DNA of 64,000 nucleotides from Streptococcus sanguinis (GCF_019929225.1 NZ_JAHZPA010000001.1:700805-764804), one strand, 5' to 3'. Shown: positions 37,871 to 46,718, counted from the stretch's first letter. Notes: generated by a model not told the origin, from the letters alone. Translations and numbers: made by a program.

Positions 37871-39832
37871 TTATTTTTCAACGTGCTCAGCAAGTTCTTC
37901 CTGGGCTTTTTTATTTGCCGCAGTAGCTTCTTCTTTCCATTTTTTCTTAGCCGCTTCGTATTCTTTAGTCGTTACTACATCTTTCTGAAGCTGGGTCAGC
38001 TTGAAGTTGTAAGCTGAACCTTTGACACCAACTGGTGAGTAGGCCTTTGTAAATGGTACTGATTTAGTAACAGACGGTGTTGCTCCTTGTGAAACAGTCG
38101 GGATAATCAAGCCACTATCTAGCAACCAAGCTTCCGCTTCTGCATACTTTTCGTAACGCAACTGCACATCGTTGGTTTCAGCATTAGCTTCTTCCAGCAT
38201 CTTAGTATATGTATCCAAGCCTAGCTCTTTAATTTTATCATTATCCTGACCTGGCTCAAAACCAAAGTTTTGCAAGCTTCCACCGTTCTTGATATTGAGA
38301 GTATCAAGGTAAGTAGATGGGTCTTGGTAGTCCCCAGTCCAGCCACCAGTAGACATATCATAGTCTTTCTGAGCAGCAGAGTTAGCAAAATAGGTGATAT
38401 TATTAAGATCGTCTGTGCTCATCTTTTGCAGGTCAATGACGACATTTTCTGCTCCAAGAGCTGATTCGATAGACTGCTTGGTTGAGCTAGCCCATTGAAC
38501 TCCAATCGTGCTAGACTGATCCACAGGCATATCTAAGTGAATTGGGAATTCAACTCCCTTAGCCTGCAAGGCTTGCTTCGCTTCTGCAAATTTCGCCTTG
38601 GCTTTTTCAGGATTGTAGTAAGGATCTTGAGCGTCAGAGAGGTCAATTCCTTGCCATTGGCTGCCATAGTTGACTAATTTTTCTCCAACAACAGTTCCAA
38701 AATCCTTGTCGCCAATTTGGACAAAGCTAGGTGGTACCAAGGTATTTCTCAAGACCTTAGTCGCTCCGTCCTCACCATTTCCTTGCGCACCATAAGATGT
38801 ACGGTCAAAGGCAAAGTTAATAGCCTGACGGAAGTCCTTGTTCATGATTGCTTCGTTAGTCGCAGATTTTTGAGCGTCTGTTGTTTTAGAAGTATGATTG
38901 TAAGACTGACGATTGTAGTTGAAATTATAGTAATAAGAAGTAGAATCTTGCGGGCTGTATACGATATTGTCCGCGTATTTCTTCTTGACTGAAGCAAAGC
39001 CTGAGCTATTCGGATAGAGACGAGCTGTGCTGTAAACGCCATCGCTGAAGTTACGAATCAGCGCTTCCTGATCATTTCCATCATAGTAGGTCAGCTTGAT
39101 GCTATCCAGAGTGACATTGTCTTTGTCATAGTAGTTTTGGTTCTTGACAAATTCCATCACAGACTTGGAAGTCAGAGACTTGAGCAAGTAAGGACCATTA
39201 TAGAGGATGCTAGATGGCTTGACAGAGCCAAAGTTGCTTCCTTCTGCTTTCAGAAACTCTTCATTGACTGGGAAGAGAATTGTGCTGGTTGTTTTAGAGT
39301 TCCAGTAAGGCTCAGGGCGGGTCAGAGTATATTGCAGGGTATGGTCGTCAATGGCCTTGACACCAACATTGTCAAAATTCTTATCTTCACCCTTGATATA
39401 AGCATCCAAGCCCTTCACAGAGTCCTGAACGAGATAAATAGCTTCAGAATTTTCATCCGCTGCATATTTCAAGCCAGTTACAAAGTCCTGGGCTTTTACT
39501 TCTGCATATTCTTCACCATCGGATGTGTACCATTTAGCATCATCGCGCAGCTTATAAGTATAGGTCAAGCCGTCCTTAGAAACTGTCCATGACTTCGCGA
39601 TAGAGGGAACCAGGTTCCCGTACTTGTCATTTTCAAAAAGTCCATCAACCAGGTTGGAAATGACATCACCTGTCGTTGCACGGTTTGTAGCAAGATAGTT
39701 CAAGCTGTCAGGGTCTGAACTATAAACGTAAGTATAATTATTTGTGCTAGATGAAGACTGGCTACAAGCCGTTAGCAATAGCCCGGCACTCAGTGCGACT
39801 CCAGTCGCAATCAACCACTTTGATGCTTTCAT
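37871..39832 (-). CDS. Oligopeptide-binding lipoprotein (AmiA/AliA/HppA type)
   Basis: 653 residues, extracellular receptor of an ABC peptide importer. Lipoprotein signal with lipobox LTAC, Cys23 (ALSAGLLLTACSQ). The mature part is a type 5 solute-binding protein: SDPDSLNYLATNRATTGDVISNLVDGLFE early, FRQAINFAFDRTSYG in the middle. There are no permease or ATPase genes next to it, so it most likely shares the Ami-type transporter encoded elsewhere, as pneumococcal AliA/AliB and S. gordonii HppA do. In these species such receptors affect competence and peptide sensing. Start ATG at 39832 with AAAGGAGG upstream; own promoter and terminator. Confidence 0.93.
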   Translation of the reverse strand: MKASKWLIATGVALSAGLLLTACSQSSSSTNNYTYVYSSDPDSLNYLATNRATTGDVISNLVDGLFENDKYGNLVPSIAKSWTVSKDGLTYTYKLRDDAKWYTSDGEEYAEVKAQDFVTGLKYAADENSEAIYLVQDSVKGLDAYIKGEDKNFDNVGVKAIDDHTLQYTLTRPEPYWNSKTTSTILFPVNEEFLKAEGSNFGSVKPSSILYNGPYLLKSLTSKSVMEFVKNQNYYDKDNVTLDSIKLTYYDGNDQEALIRNFSDGVYSTARLYPNSSGFASVKKKYADNIVYSPQDSTSYYYNFNYNRQSYNHTSKTTDAQKSATNEAIMNKDFRQAINFAFDRTSYGAQGNGEDGATKVLRNTLVPPSFVQIGDKDFGTVVGEKLVNYGSQWQGIDLSDAQDPYYNPEKAKAKFAEAKQALQAKGVEFPIHLDMPVDQSSTIGVQWASSTKQSIESALGAENVVIDLQKMSTDDLNNITYFANSAAQKDYDMSTGGWTGDYQDPSTYLDTLNIKNGGSLQNFGFEPGQDNDKIKELGLDTYTKMLEEANAETNDVQLRYEKYAEAEAWLLDSGLIIPTVSQGATPSVTKSVPFTKAYSPVGVKGSAYNFKLTQLQKDVVTTKEYEAAKKKWKEEATAANKKAQEELAEHVEK

Positions 39833-39849
39833 GGATAGAACCTCCTTTG

Positions 39850-39879
39850 ATGTTACATTTTATAACATGAACTATTATA
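39850..39879 (-). promoter_or_regulatory. Promoter and leader hairpin of the oligopeptide-binding protein gene
   Basis: Extended -10 TGGTATAAT (TATAAT at 39874-39879) with a weak -35. Right behind it an inverted repeat ATGTTA-N7-TAACAT (39850-39868) spans the likely start of transcription and could be an operator. Confidence 0.55.
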
Positions 39880-39999
39880 CCAAAAAGCGTATAAAAAGTA
39901 AATAGTAAACCGATGACAGTCGAGTAAAATATTTAAGGGCGGGGATTTTTAGCAAGCTCACAAAGCTTTCTTTTACTGCATTTCTACAAATTTCCAAGC

Positions 40000-40051
40000 A
40001 AAAAAGAAGAATCCGCTTTCACTGCAAAGTTACTTTGGATTCTTCCTTTTT
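40000..40051 (-). terminator. Terminator of the GH3 gene
   Basis: 15-nt arms AAAAAAGAAGAATCC and GGATTCTTCCTTTTT (one mismatch) around a 22-nt loop. A/T runs on both sides allow action on both strands. Confidence 0.8.
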
Positions 40052-40116
40052 GTTATTTTATCAAGAATAAGTAAAACTGTGAGCTCTTCAACACTGCTCG
40101 CTCGTTCTTTTATTGC

Positions 40117-42909
40117 TTATAGTCTGCGAGAGGACAAGTCATACAGATAGACAGCCCCAAACAAGAACAAGGCACCCAGCAAGACTAAGAACAAACTGCT
40201 GCTGTCTCCTGTTTTTGGAAGCTGATTAAACTGTGCAGCCTGCTGACTTAGTTGCCGACGAGAACTTACTGGTTCAACAGAACTCAAACTCAACTGAGGA
40301 GGAGTTTGTTGGCCTGGAATCGTGTTCTGCCCAGCTGCAGCAATCTGAACAAGCACCTTGTAATAACCTTCTCCCATGCTGAATTCTCTGTCTTGACTGT
40401 CAATCAAGGTCAGAGAAAGCACCGGGCTGAACTGACCTTCCATTAAGCCTTTCAAGTTAATCTCAACCGGATTAGTATCATTGACTTTTTTAGAAATCAG
40501 AACAGTATCGCCAGAGATGGTATAGCCTGAACTTGGCAGGATGCTGAAGTGCTGACTATCCACCTTAAGAGCAAGACGATAATCATTTTTCTCTAGACCA
40601 TTTAGTCCACTCAGGGTAACAGTAGCTGTAAAAGGCTGATCTAGCTGAGCAGATGAAGGGATATTGAGTTTGATATCCTTAACTGGATCGGTATAAAAGA
40701 GACCATGCCCGATAGGATAGGCAACCTCTGTCTCAGACATGATACCATCCTTGATGAGCGGCACATTTACCGGTAACTTCCCAACATGATTTTGACCATT
40801 GAAAATGACTTCCACACCTGCTGGGATATTAGGACCGAAGGCGTTGTCAGGCTTCAGAGACTCTGTTGGATCCATGCCCTTGTTTCCATAAACTGCTACA
40901 ATAGCCTTGGCATTAGGATAATTCGCTACATCATAAGGTTTAGAAATGCTCATGATAGCTGCTTGTTTTCCAGTTGCGTTTGCATAGTCCACGACTTCTG
41001 TCGGAACTCTTGTCAGCCAGAAATCGCTGGCTAGTTGAGATTGACGTCCAATTTCAGAGATTAAGACAAGGTGTGTCGCTTGGTCAATCTTTCCTTTCAA
41101 ATCTTCTAACTTGGTTGTTTTGCTGTAGTTCAGCGCTTCGTATGTGACACCTGCTGGAATCACTCCGTCCGCTATCAGACGCTTGACACCCAACTCTAGT
41201 CCAGGTACTTCATCGTCATAAGCCGCTAGCATCAAAATTCTGTCGCCAGATTTAACCTTAAAGGGCAGAACAGTATTATCGTTTTTTACTACGGTCACTG
41301 CACTAGCAGCGATTTTTCGTTCAGTATCTCTGTTTAACTCTGAGCCAACAGTTGCTTCAGCCTTAGCTTGGGTACGTTCAGATGGGTCAAAGTCTAAAAT
41401 ACCTCGTTTTTCTTTTAGGTTCAAGATGCGGGTCACAGACTCATCCAATCTGCTGACTGGAATATCCCCTCTCTGAACCGCCAGCTCAATATCATTGATA
41501 ATCTTATCGATTTTAGCTAAATCACTCTTGCTGCGTAAGACAGTTGGCATCAGCACCACATCTACACCTGATTTGATTGCCATGATAGCCGCTTCGGATT
41601 CTCCAAAGTTTTTGGCAATCGCATCCATGCCCATAGCATCAGATACCACCACTCCCTTGTAGCCAAATTTCTTACGAACAATACCGGTAATAATGTCATC
41701 AGATAAGGTAGCAGGGATATAGATGGTTTCCCCAGTTTGTTTAGATATAACCGTGTCTTTTTCGATCTGAGGATATTGGATATGGGCAGTCATCAGCATA
41801 TCAGCGTTTTTGTCAATGGCAGCCTTGAAAGGCAGCAGCTCCAGCGCTTCTAGCTCCGCATAGGACTTATCCACCAGAGGCAGGCCAGTGTGAGAATCCA
41901 CCGCCGTATCGCCATGCCCAGGGAAATGCTTAGCCGCTACTGCGACATTGTATTTCTGAATCCCCTCCATCATAGCCGTTCCCAAACGGGCAACCACCTT
42001 AGGATCTGAAGAGAAGGAACGCAAACCAATAACGGGATTCTGCGGATTGTTATTTGTGTCAAAAACTGGGGCAAAGTTGACATTCAAACCTAGAGCCGAC
42101 AGCTCCCGTCCGATAATTTGACCTGCTTGATTGGCTAACTCTGGATCTCGCGTCGCGCCAACTGCCATATTGCCTGGAAGAGCAGTCCCGCTGCCCAAAC
42201 GATAGACAATACCACCTTCTTGGTCAATAGCGAGCAAGAGCGGCAACTTGCCATTATTAGCTTGGTTACTGATAGCTGCTTGCTGCAGGGCCTGCGTCAA
42301 GGCCAAGGTTTGAGCAGTTCCTTTCACATTCTCAGCAAAAAGAATAACTCCGCCAAAATCGTATTTATCAACCGCTTCTGCAACCTCTTTATTAAGCTCC
42401 GTCATATCGGACTGGGCAGCTTGGCCCTCTTGCTGCCATTTTCTGAAGTCTGGCATCAGCATCTGGGTAATCTTCTGACGAAGCGTCATATCTGCCACAA
42501 GCTCCTGTACTCTCTTAGAAGCTGGTGGCGCATCAGTCGCCGCTTGACCTTGCGCCTGATTGGCATCTGAGGAAACTTCTGCAGACTGAGCGGTCGCTGG
42601 TTTGGCAGAATCTTCTACCAAATTACCAGTATTGGCTTCTTGGGTTGAAGCAGCCGTTTCAGTAGCTGCAACTGCCGAAGCATCAGAGACTGGCAAGTCT
42701 TTTGCAGCATTCTGACTATCCTGACTTGGCGTGCCCCTAGCCCCTGCACTACTATCAGAAGAGTTTGTTACAACTGCAGCACTTGCTTGTTCAGACTGGT
42801 TAGCAGATTCTGGCGGCTGATTAACCGTATCTGCCTTTATGGCTCCCATTGGCCAAAAAACTAGTAATGATAAGGCAAGCGCCAATAGCAATTTATACCT
42901 TTTCATCAT
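40117..42909 (-). CDS. Wall-anchored GH3 beta-N-acetylhexosaminidase
   Basis: 930 residues. Signal peptide (1-26), a Ser/Ala/Thr/Gln-rich low-complexity stretch (about 27-125), GH3 catalytic domain (about 130-480) with KHFPGHGDTAVDSHTGLPLV starting at 327, whose His-Asp pair is the mark of NagZ-type N-acetylglucosaminidases, GH3 C-terminal domain (about 500-710), a beta-rich tail, then LPKTG (897-901) with membrane segment and basic end. It should release GlcNAc from host or bacterial glycans at the cell surface; most NagZ enzymes are cytosolic, so a sortase-anchored form is notable. ATG at 42909 has AAAGGAG 7 nt upstream. The promoter carries a perfect cre. Confidence 0.9.
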   Translation of the reverse strand: MMKRYKLLLALALSLLVFWPMGAIKADTVNQPPESANQSEQASAAVVTNSSDSSAGARGTPSQDSQNAAKDLPVSDASAVAATETAASTQEANTGNLVEDSAKPATAQSAEVSSDANQAQGQAATDAPPASKRVQELVADMTLRQKITQMLMPDFRKWQQEGQAAQSDMTELNKEVAEAVDKYDFGGVILFAENVKGTAQTLALTQALQQAAISNQANNGKLPLLLAIDQEGGIVYRLGSGTALPGNMAVGATRDPELANQAGQIIGRELSALGLNVNFAPVFDTNNNPQNPVIGLRSFSSDPKVVARLGTAMMEGIQKYNVAVAAKHFPGHGDTAVDSHTGLPLVDKSYAELEALELLPFKAAIDKNADMLMTAHIQYPQIEKDTVISKQTGETIYIPATLSDDIITGIVRKKFGYKGVVVSDAMGMDAIAKNFGESEAAIMAIKSGVDVVLMPTVLRSKSDLAKIDKIINDIELAVQRGDIPVSRLDESVTRILNLKEKRGILDFDPSERTQAKAEATVGSELNRDTERKIAASAVTVVKNDNTVLPFKVKSGDRILMLAAYDDEVPGLELGVKRLIADGVIPAGVTYEALNYSKTTKLEDLKGKIDQATHLVLISEIGRQSQLASDFWLTRVPTEVVDYANATGKQAAIMSISKPYDVANYPNAKAIVAVYGNKGMDPTESLKPDNAFGPNIPAGVEVIFNGQNHVGKLPVNVPLIKDGIMSETEVAYPIGHGLFYTDPVKDIKLNIPSSAQLDQPFTATVTLSGLNGLEKNDYRLALKVDSQHFSILPSSGYTISGDTVLISKKVNDTNPVEINLKGLMEGQFSPVLSLTLIDSQDREFSMGEGYYKVLVQIAAAGQNTIPGQQTPPQLSLSSVEPVSSRRQLSQQAAQFNQLPKTGDSSSLFLVLLGALFLFGAVYLYDLSSRRL

Positions 42910-42933
42910 AGGCATTCTCCTTTCATCCCTATA

Positions 42934-42962
42934 ATAATAGCACAAAAAACGATGTTTGTAAA
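42934..42962 (-). promoter_or_regulatory. Promoter of the GH3 gene
   Basis: TTTACA (42957-42962), 17-nt spacer, TATTAT (42934-42939) on the minus strand. The -35 box is part of the cre palindrome. Confidence 0.75.
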
Positions 42963-42970
42963 CGTTTACA
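42957..42970. promoter_or_regulatory. Catabolite-responsive element (cre), CcpA operator
   Basis: TGTAAACGTTTACA, a perfect 14-bp palindrome fitting the cre consensus. It covers the -35 box of the GH3 promoter, so CcpA bound here should repress it when glucose is plentiful. It lies 182 bp from the divergent plus-strand gene. Confidence 0.9.
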
Positions 42971-43065
42971 TATTATCTAATGATTGTTTGTTTTTATCAC
43001 CAATTAGTAATACAATCTCTATAAAAATGAAATAGTATTACAATATTATAGAAATGTTACAGAGG

Positions 43066-43133
43066 TATAATTTTATAGAAATAACATAACCTAACTGTTA
43101 AAAACAAGATTCTTTTATCTTGTGCTAACAGTT
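43066..43133 (+). promoter_or_regulatory. -10 box and two-tier hairpin leader of the YG-repeat gene
   Basis: TATAAT at 43066-43071 (poor -35) is followed by a leader that forms AACTGTTA/TAACAGTT (43093-43100, 43126-43133) enclosing CAAGAT/ATCTTG (43105-43110, 43117-43122). The hairpin ends 18 nt before the ATG and has no T run behind it, so it looks like an mRNA stabilizer or translational control element rather than a terminator. Confidence 0.55.
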
Positions 43134-43151
43134 GCATAGAAAGGATTTGCT

Positions 43152-43892
43152 ATGAGACAAGAAAAGAACACCAAAGCAATGTTCAACCGCCGGTACTGGC
43201 TGGGGCTTTCCCTGGCTTCTGCTGCGACTTTGGCCGCTGCTTTGATTTCCACCGGAATAGTTCGAGCGGAGAACAAGTCAATCCCTGACTGGGCTTCTAG
43301 ACGTGAATCTGGTATTTACGATCCTAGTGTACCAGACATTGAGGACGATCCTACCATCTTTGATGATCCAGGACCTATCAAAGTTCCGGAAGCTCCTAAG
43401 CGTGACCTTCCTAGCGTTATTGATGAAGAAACTGGTGAAAGGATTAGAAATAGAATCGTTCTTTACAAGGGTAAATACTATGCACTTGATCCTATTAGAT
43501 CTATATACGAAGTTCGGGATGATCCAGGAGAACAAATTCCGACGAATCTAAAAAACTCTTTCTATACTAGCCCAACAGGTAAGGTCTATTATTTTGACGA
43601 AAAAGGACGAAGGGTCATCAATCTTTACAGTGTAGACGGCAAGCAATACTTCTTTGATTCTTACGGAGAAATGGTTAAAAACAGATTTGTTAGTTACTCT
43701 GAATACACTTATTACTTTAGAGAAGATGGAACACCTTATAAAAACGGACTTTATAAGATCGGCAAGTACTATTATTACTTTGGTGAGTACGGTGAACTTT
43801 ATAGGCAATCTATTGTCAACTACAACGGAAAGACCTATTATGCAAATTGGTATGGCGTTGTTAATATAAAAGATGAAGAAGTTACACCATAA
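43152..43892 (+). CDS. Secreted protein with YG (glucan/cell-wall-binding type) repeats
   Basis: 246 residues. Signal peptide with RRYWLGLSLASAATLAAALIS (in parts 13-33), cleavage near VRAEN (38-41). An acidic, Pro/Asp-rich part follows (42-95). The C-terminal half has about five degenerate repeats of about 20 residues, each with GK-x-YYF and a YGE- or DG-like turn (from 101; e.g. GKVYYFDEKGRRV, GKQYFFDSYGEMV, GKYYYYFGEYGELY, GKTYYANWYGVV). This is the CW-binding/YG fold found in glucan-binding proteins and choline-binding proteins. It has no LPxTG, so attachment should be by the repeats. No enzymatic domain is seen. It is the only plus-strand gene in the first 53 kb. Confidence 0.8.
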   Translation: MRQEKNTKAMFNRRYWLGLSLASAATLAAALISTGIVRAENKSIPDWASRRESGIYDPSVPDIEDDPTIFDDPGPIKVPEAPKRDLPSVIDEETGERIRNRIVLYKGKYYALDPIRSIYEVRDDPGEQIPTNLKNSFYTSPTGKVYYFDEKGRRVINLYSVDGKQYFFDSYGEMVKNRFVSYSEYTYYFREDGTPYKNGLYKIGKYYYYFGEYGELYRQSIVNYNGKTYYANWYGVVNIKDEEVTP

Positions 43893-43894
43893 CG

Positions 43895-43940
43895 AAAAAT
43901 ACCAGAAATGAGGACGTATGTCTTCGTTTCTGGTATTTAT
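43895..43940 (+). terminator. Bidirectional terminator between convergent surface-protein genes
   Basis: Long arms AAATACCAGAAATGAGGAC and GTCTTCGTTTCTGGTATTT, T-rich on the plus side and AAAAA (TTTTT on the minus strand) on the other. It serves the YG-repeat gene and probably the converging VWA gene. Confidence 0.8.
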
Positions 43941-43989
43941 TTTATTCAAAATCACTCAAATAGAAAATTCATTTTTTATAAGCAGATGG

Positions 43990-45342
43990 TTATTGTTCTT
44001 TTGATTTTCTTACACTAATATCTAGCCCCAATCCAGCCAGAAGCAAACCAAGCCCCACAACACTATAGACTGCCTTTTCGCTACTTCCTGTTTTAGGAAG
44101 AGACTGTTCTGATTTAGCCAAAAGTGTTGGTGCCTGAACATGGTAGACGGTAGATGTAGGCATTGTAGTACGACGCTCAAGATAGAATTGATAACTATCT
44201 TTTATGATCTTATAGTAACGAGCTTCATTGACACTTTCAACAATCCATGAAGTGGTTCCCTTTGTCAGAGCATCAGCCAAGTTATTTTCGATATCAAGCA
44301 CTCTGCCTTCTGTTGCAAAATTTTTGTAAATTCCCTCAATCGCTTTTACCGTCGCTACAGTTCTTTCTATACCAGCAGCTTTTAGAGCCGCAAGTGTATC
44401 AGCAACCGTTGGAATTGAAGGATCTTCTTTCATTTCAGCATCTGTCAATAAAACGACGAATTTCTTATTTTTAGATGACTTAGACCAATCATAGGTCGAA
44501 ATAATCTGGTTCAGGGCAGGAGTTGGTGTTTCTGGAGTATCTCCTCCACTCGCTATACGAATCGCAGCCAATGCCTTTTCGAGCTCAGCCGGATCAGTTG
44601 TAAAATAAGATGAACCAAACCGTGTTAGAACCGTATCTTCATCTTTGCTGCCAGAATTACGGCCGTAGACTTCATCGCTAAATGTTGCCAGACCAAAACG
44701 TGCTGTAATACCCTCTTTAGTAATATTTCGTACAAATTCATTAATATTTGCACGAACAATATCAATTGTGCTGCCCATGGATCCTGAACGGTCAACAACA
44801 AATACAATATCAGCTGAACCAGCTTTTGTCACAGTTGGTGGCGTTGAGGTGTAGGTAATAGTTGTAGTCTTATCTACTCGCTCATACTGCGTATAGGGAT
44901 TTCCATTTTCATCTGTGCCAGATAAAGTATTTTCAGTACGTCTAGTTATTGGCTCTGGCGCCTTATCAACCTTTGCCGGAGCCACTTCTGTCTTTGTAAC
45001 ATCAACAGTCGACGTTTCTACACGGACTGTTTGATTGCCTTCTTGACTTTCTTTGACATCAACAGGCGATACATTTTTTGAGACATCAATCAAATCTCCT
45101 GGTTTCGCTGTAGATTCTTCAACAACAGGTTTCGTCGTATCAGCAGCAATTTCAGCACCAGCAGCTTCAATCGGAGAGCTTACTGCTTCAGTTTTTGCTA
45201 TACTGCTTGAAGGTGGTGTGCCAACCTGGTCTGCAAAAACATGCGAAGCTTGTGAAATGGCAAATAGAAGAGTTGCTGATGCTAATCCAACTTTCAATTT
45301 GTACAATGAAAAGCCTGGAAGTTTAAATGATTCTTTTTCCAT
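43990..45342 (-). CDS. Wall-anchored von Willebrand A domain protein
   Basis: 450 residues. N-terminal YSIRK-like signal (FSLYKLKVGLASATLLF, 11-27; cleavage near VFADQ). A Ser/Thr/Val/Pro-rich stalk (about 40-165) follows. VWA domain (about 177-370) with an intact MIDAS motif Asp184-x-Ser186-x-Ser188 (DRSGSMGS) and GGDTPETP for the metal Thr/Asp. C-terminal LPKTG (415-419), membrane segment and RKSKEQ tail. It lacks the pilin motifs (no CNA-like domains, no sortase gene nearby), so I see it as a stand-alone adhesin for a host or matrix protein; the ligand is unknown. It converges with the YG-repeat gene. Confidence 0.88.
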   Translation of the reverse strand: MEKESFKLPGFSLYKLKVGLASATLLFAISQASHVFADQVGTPPSSSIAKTEAVSSPIEAAGAEIAADTTKPVVEESTAKPGDLIDVSKNVSPVDVKESQEGNQTVRVETSTVDVTKTEVAPAKVDKAPEPITRRTENTLSGTDENGNPYTQYERVDKTTTITYTSTPPTVTKAGSADIVFVVDRSGSMGSTIDIVRANINEFVRNITKEGITARFGLATFSDEVYGRNSGSKDEDTVLTRFGSSYFTTDPAELEKALAAIRIASGGDTPETPTPALNQIISTYDWSKSSKNKKFVVLLTDAEMKEDPSIPTVADTLAALKAAGIERTVATVKAIEGIYKNFATEGRVLDIENNLADALTKGTTSWIVESVNEARYYKIIKDSYQFYLERRTTMPTSTVYHVQAPTLLAKSEQSLPKTGSSEKAVYSVVGLGLLLAGLGLDISVRKSKEQ

Positions 45343-45549
45343 AATTTCTCCTTATCTTTTTAGATTTAGAAACATGATTGCATCTATTTTATATAGAATA
45401 ACATAAAAAAATAGGAGCCGCAAGCGATTTCAGATATTTATTAGTCTAAAAATTAAAATTTTAGAATATTATCAGAGTTTGTATGCTAAAATTGATGAGC
45501 ATCATCATGAATCATTAAACAAATGCTTTATCGTGCCGTCTCTAATAAG

Positions 45550-45584
45550 AAATCCCCATGCTCGGATATTGAGCATGGGGATTT
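45550..45584 (-). terminator. Terminator of rplU-prp-rpmA
   Basis: Perfect 14-bp stem AAATCCCCATGCTC/GAGCATGGGGATTT with a 7-nt loop, 8 bp after the rpmA stop. The following T run is broken (TTTCTTATT). Confidence 0.85.
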
Positions 45585-45592
45585 CTTATTAT

Positions 45593-45886
45593 TTATTTAG
45601 CGATTGGGTAAACAGAAACTTGTTTCTTATCGCGTCCTTTGCGTTCAAAGCGTACTACGCCTTCAACCTTTGCAAACAAAGTATCGTCTCCACCGCGTCC
45701 AACGTTGACACCTGCATGGATGTGAGTGCCGCGTTGACGGTACAGGATAGAGCCACCTGTTACAGTTTGACCGTCAGCTGCTTTAGCTCCCAGACGTTTC
45801 GCTTGTGAATCACGTCCGTTAGATGTGGAACCTCCACCTTTTTTGTGGGCGAATAGTTGCAAGTTAGCAAGATTCATTTTTAACAT
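45593..45886 (-). CDS. rpmA: 50S ribosomal protein L27 (with Prp-cleaved N-terminus)
   Basis: 97 residues. The Firmicute form starts with a short extension ([12 protein letters not shown]) that the protease Prp removes in front of [15 protein letters not shown], exposing the N-terminus that reaches the peptidyl-transferase centre. The cleavage context NLQLF-AHKK is present. Start ATG at 45886 with GGAGG 9 nt upstream. It follows prp in rplU-prp-rpmA. Confidence 0.98.
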   Translation of the reverse strand: MLKMNLANLQLFAHKKGGGSTSNGRDSQAKRLGAKAADGQTVTGGSILYRQRGTHIHAGVNVGRGGDDTLFAKVEGVVRFERKGRDKKQVSVYPIAK

Positions 45887-45903
45887 AATGTTTTTCCTCC
45901 GTG

Positions 45904-46248
45904 TTAGTTTTCTGTGATAACTCTGGTTTGGACGAACTCAGAAGAGTCCTCCGATAAGTTTGCCATTCCTAGGAAAAATGATTCAAAGAAAAGCTGAGTC
46001 ATTTCTCTTTGGTGCGACGGTATATCCTGAGGAATTTCAACCTTCAGATAACCGCCTTCTATTTCGTTTAATTCTAAGTTTGGTTCGTAGCCTGCGAATT
46101 TCTCAACTGAATTGACAAAATTAATGGCGAGCGTCGAAACGGACGCACATACGACATCAAAGCCGTATTCACCACTCGCGGCGTGACCTGTGATTTCTGC
46201 ACGCCTCAGTTCGCCATCTTCGGCTCTTTCAAAGACTGCTTGTATCAT
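45904..46248 (-). CDS. prp: Ribosomal-processing cysteine protease Prp
   Basis: 114 residues. Catalytic pair His22 ([20 protein letters not shown]) and Cys34, both intact, as in the YsxB/DUF464 family. It removes the N-terminal extension of L27 encoded by the next gene, 17 bp downstream. In staphylococci this is essential. Start ATG at 46248 with AAGGAG upstream, directly after rplU. Confidence 0.96.
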   Translation of the reverse strand: MIQAVFERAEDGELRRAEITGHAASGEYGFDVVCASVSTLAINFVNSVEKFAGYEPNLELNEIEGGYLKVEIPQDIPSHQREMTQLFFESFFLGMANLSEDSSEFVQTRVITEN

Positions 46249-46263
46249 TTAATCTCCTTAAAA

Positions 46264-46578
46264 TTAAGCGTTGATAGCGTTGATGACAACTTTTGTATAT
46301 GGTTGACGGTGACCTTGTTTACGATGGCTGCCTTTTTTAGGTTTGTACTTGTAAGTAACAACTTTCTTTTGCTTGCCTTGTTTTTCAACAGTTCCGACAA
46401 CAGTAGCTCCAGCAACAAGCGGAGTTCCTACAACAGTGTTTTCACCACCAACAAGAACAACTTCGTCAAAAGTAACGTCTTGACCAGCTTCAGCGTTCAA
46501 CTTTTCAACGTAGATTGCTTGACCAACTTCAACTTTAACTTGTTTTCCGCCAGTTTTAATGATTGCGTATGTGCTCAT
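46264..46578 (-). CDS. rplU: 50S ribosomal protein L21
   Basis: 104 residues. [19 protein letters not shown] at the start and [17 protein letters not shown] near the end are typical. Binds 23S rRNA. Start ATG at 46578 with AGGAGGTGC upstream. It is preceded by an L21-type leader RNA and a good promoter, and followed by prp and rpmA. Confidence 0.98.
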   Translation of the reverse strand: MSTYAIIKTGGKQVKVEVGQAIYVEKLNAEAGQDVTFDEVVLVGGENTVVGTPLVAGATVVGTVEKQGKQKKVVTYKYKPKKGSHRKQGHRQPYTKVVINAINA

Positions 46579-46584
46579 TATGCA

Positions 46585-46715
46585 CCTCCTATGATTTTTA
46601 GGGTTTCCCCGGATTTTGTGAAGACTCGCCTAGCATCGTGGGACGAACCACTTCTATCTCACAGAGTGAGCAACGATGATCGTGCGGTTGCACAGGAATG
46701 TGCATAGTCAACTCT
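46585..46715 (-). promoter_or_regulatory. Ribosomal protein L21 leader RNA
   Basis: A leader of about 130 nt between the promoter and rplU, GC-richer than its surroundings and with several complementary blocks (for example ATGCACATTCC...GTGCAACCGCACG, CTCACTCTGTGAG). Firmicute rplU genes carry a known L21 leader at this place; the assignment is by position and look, not by a covariance search. Confidence 0.6.
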
Positions 46716-46718
46716 ATA

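Noticed and set aside
43990..45342. VWA protein as tip pilin of a pilus island
   Set aside because: No class C sortase and no backbone pilin with a pilin motif nearby; it is a short stand-alone LPKTG protein.
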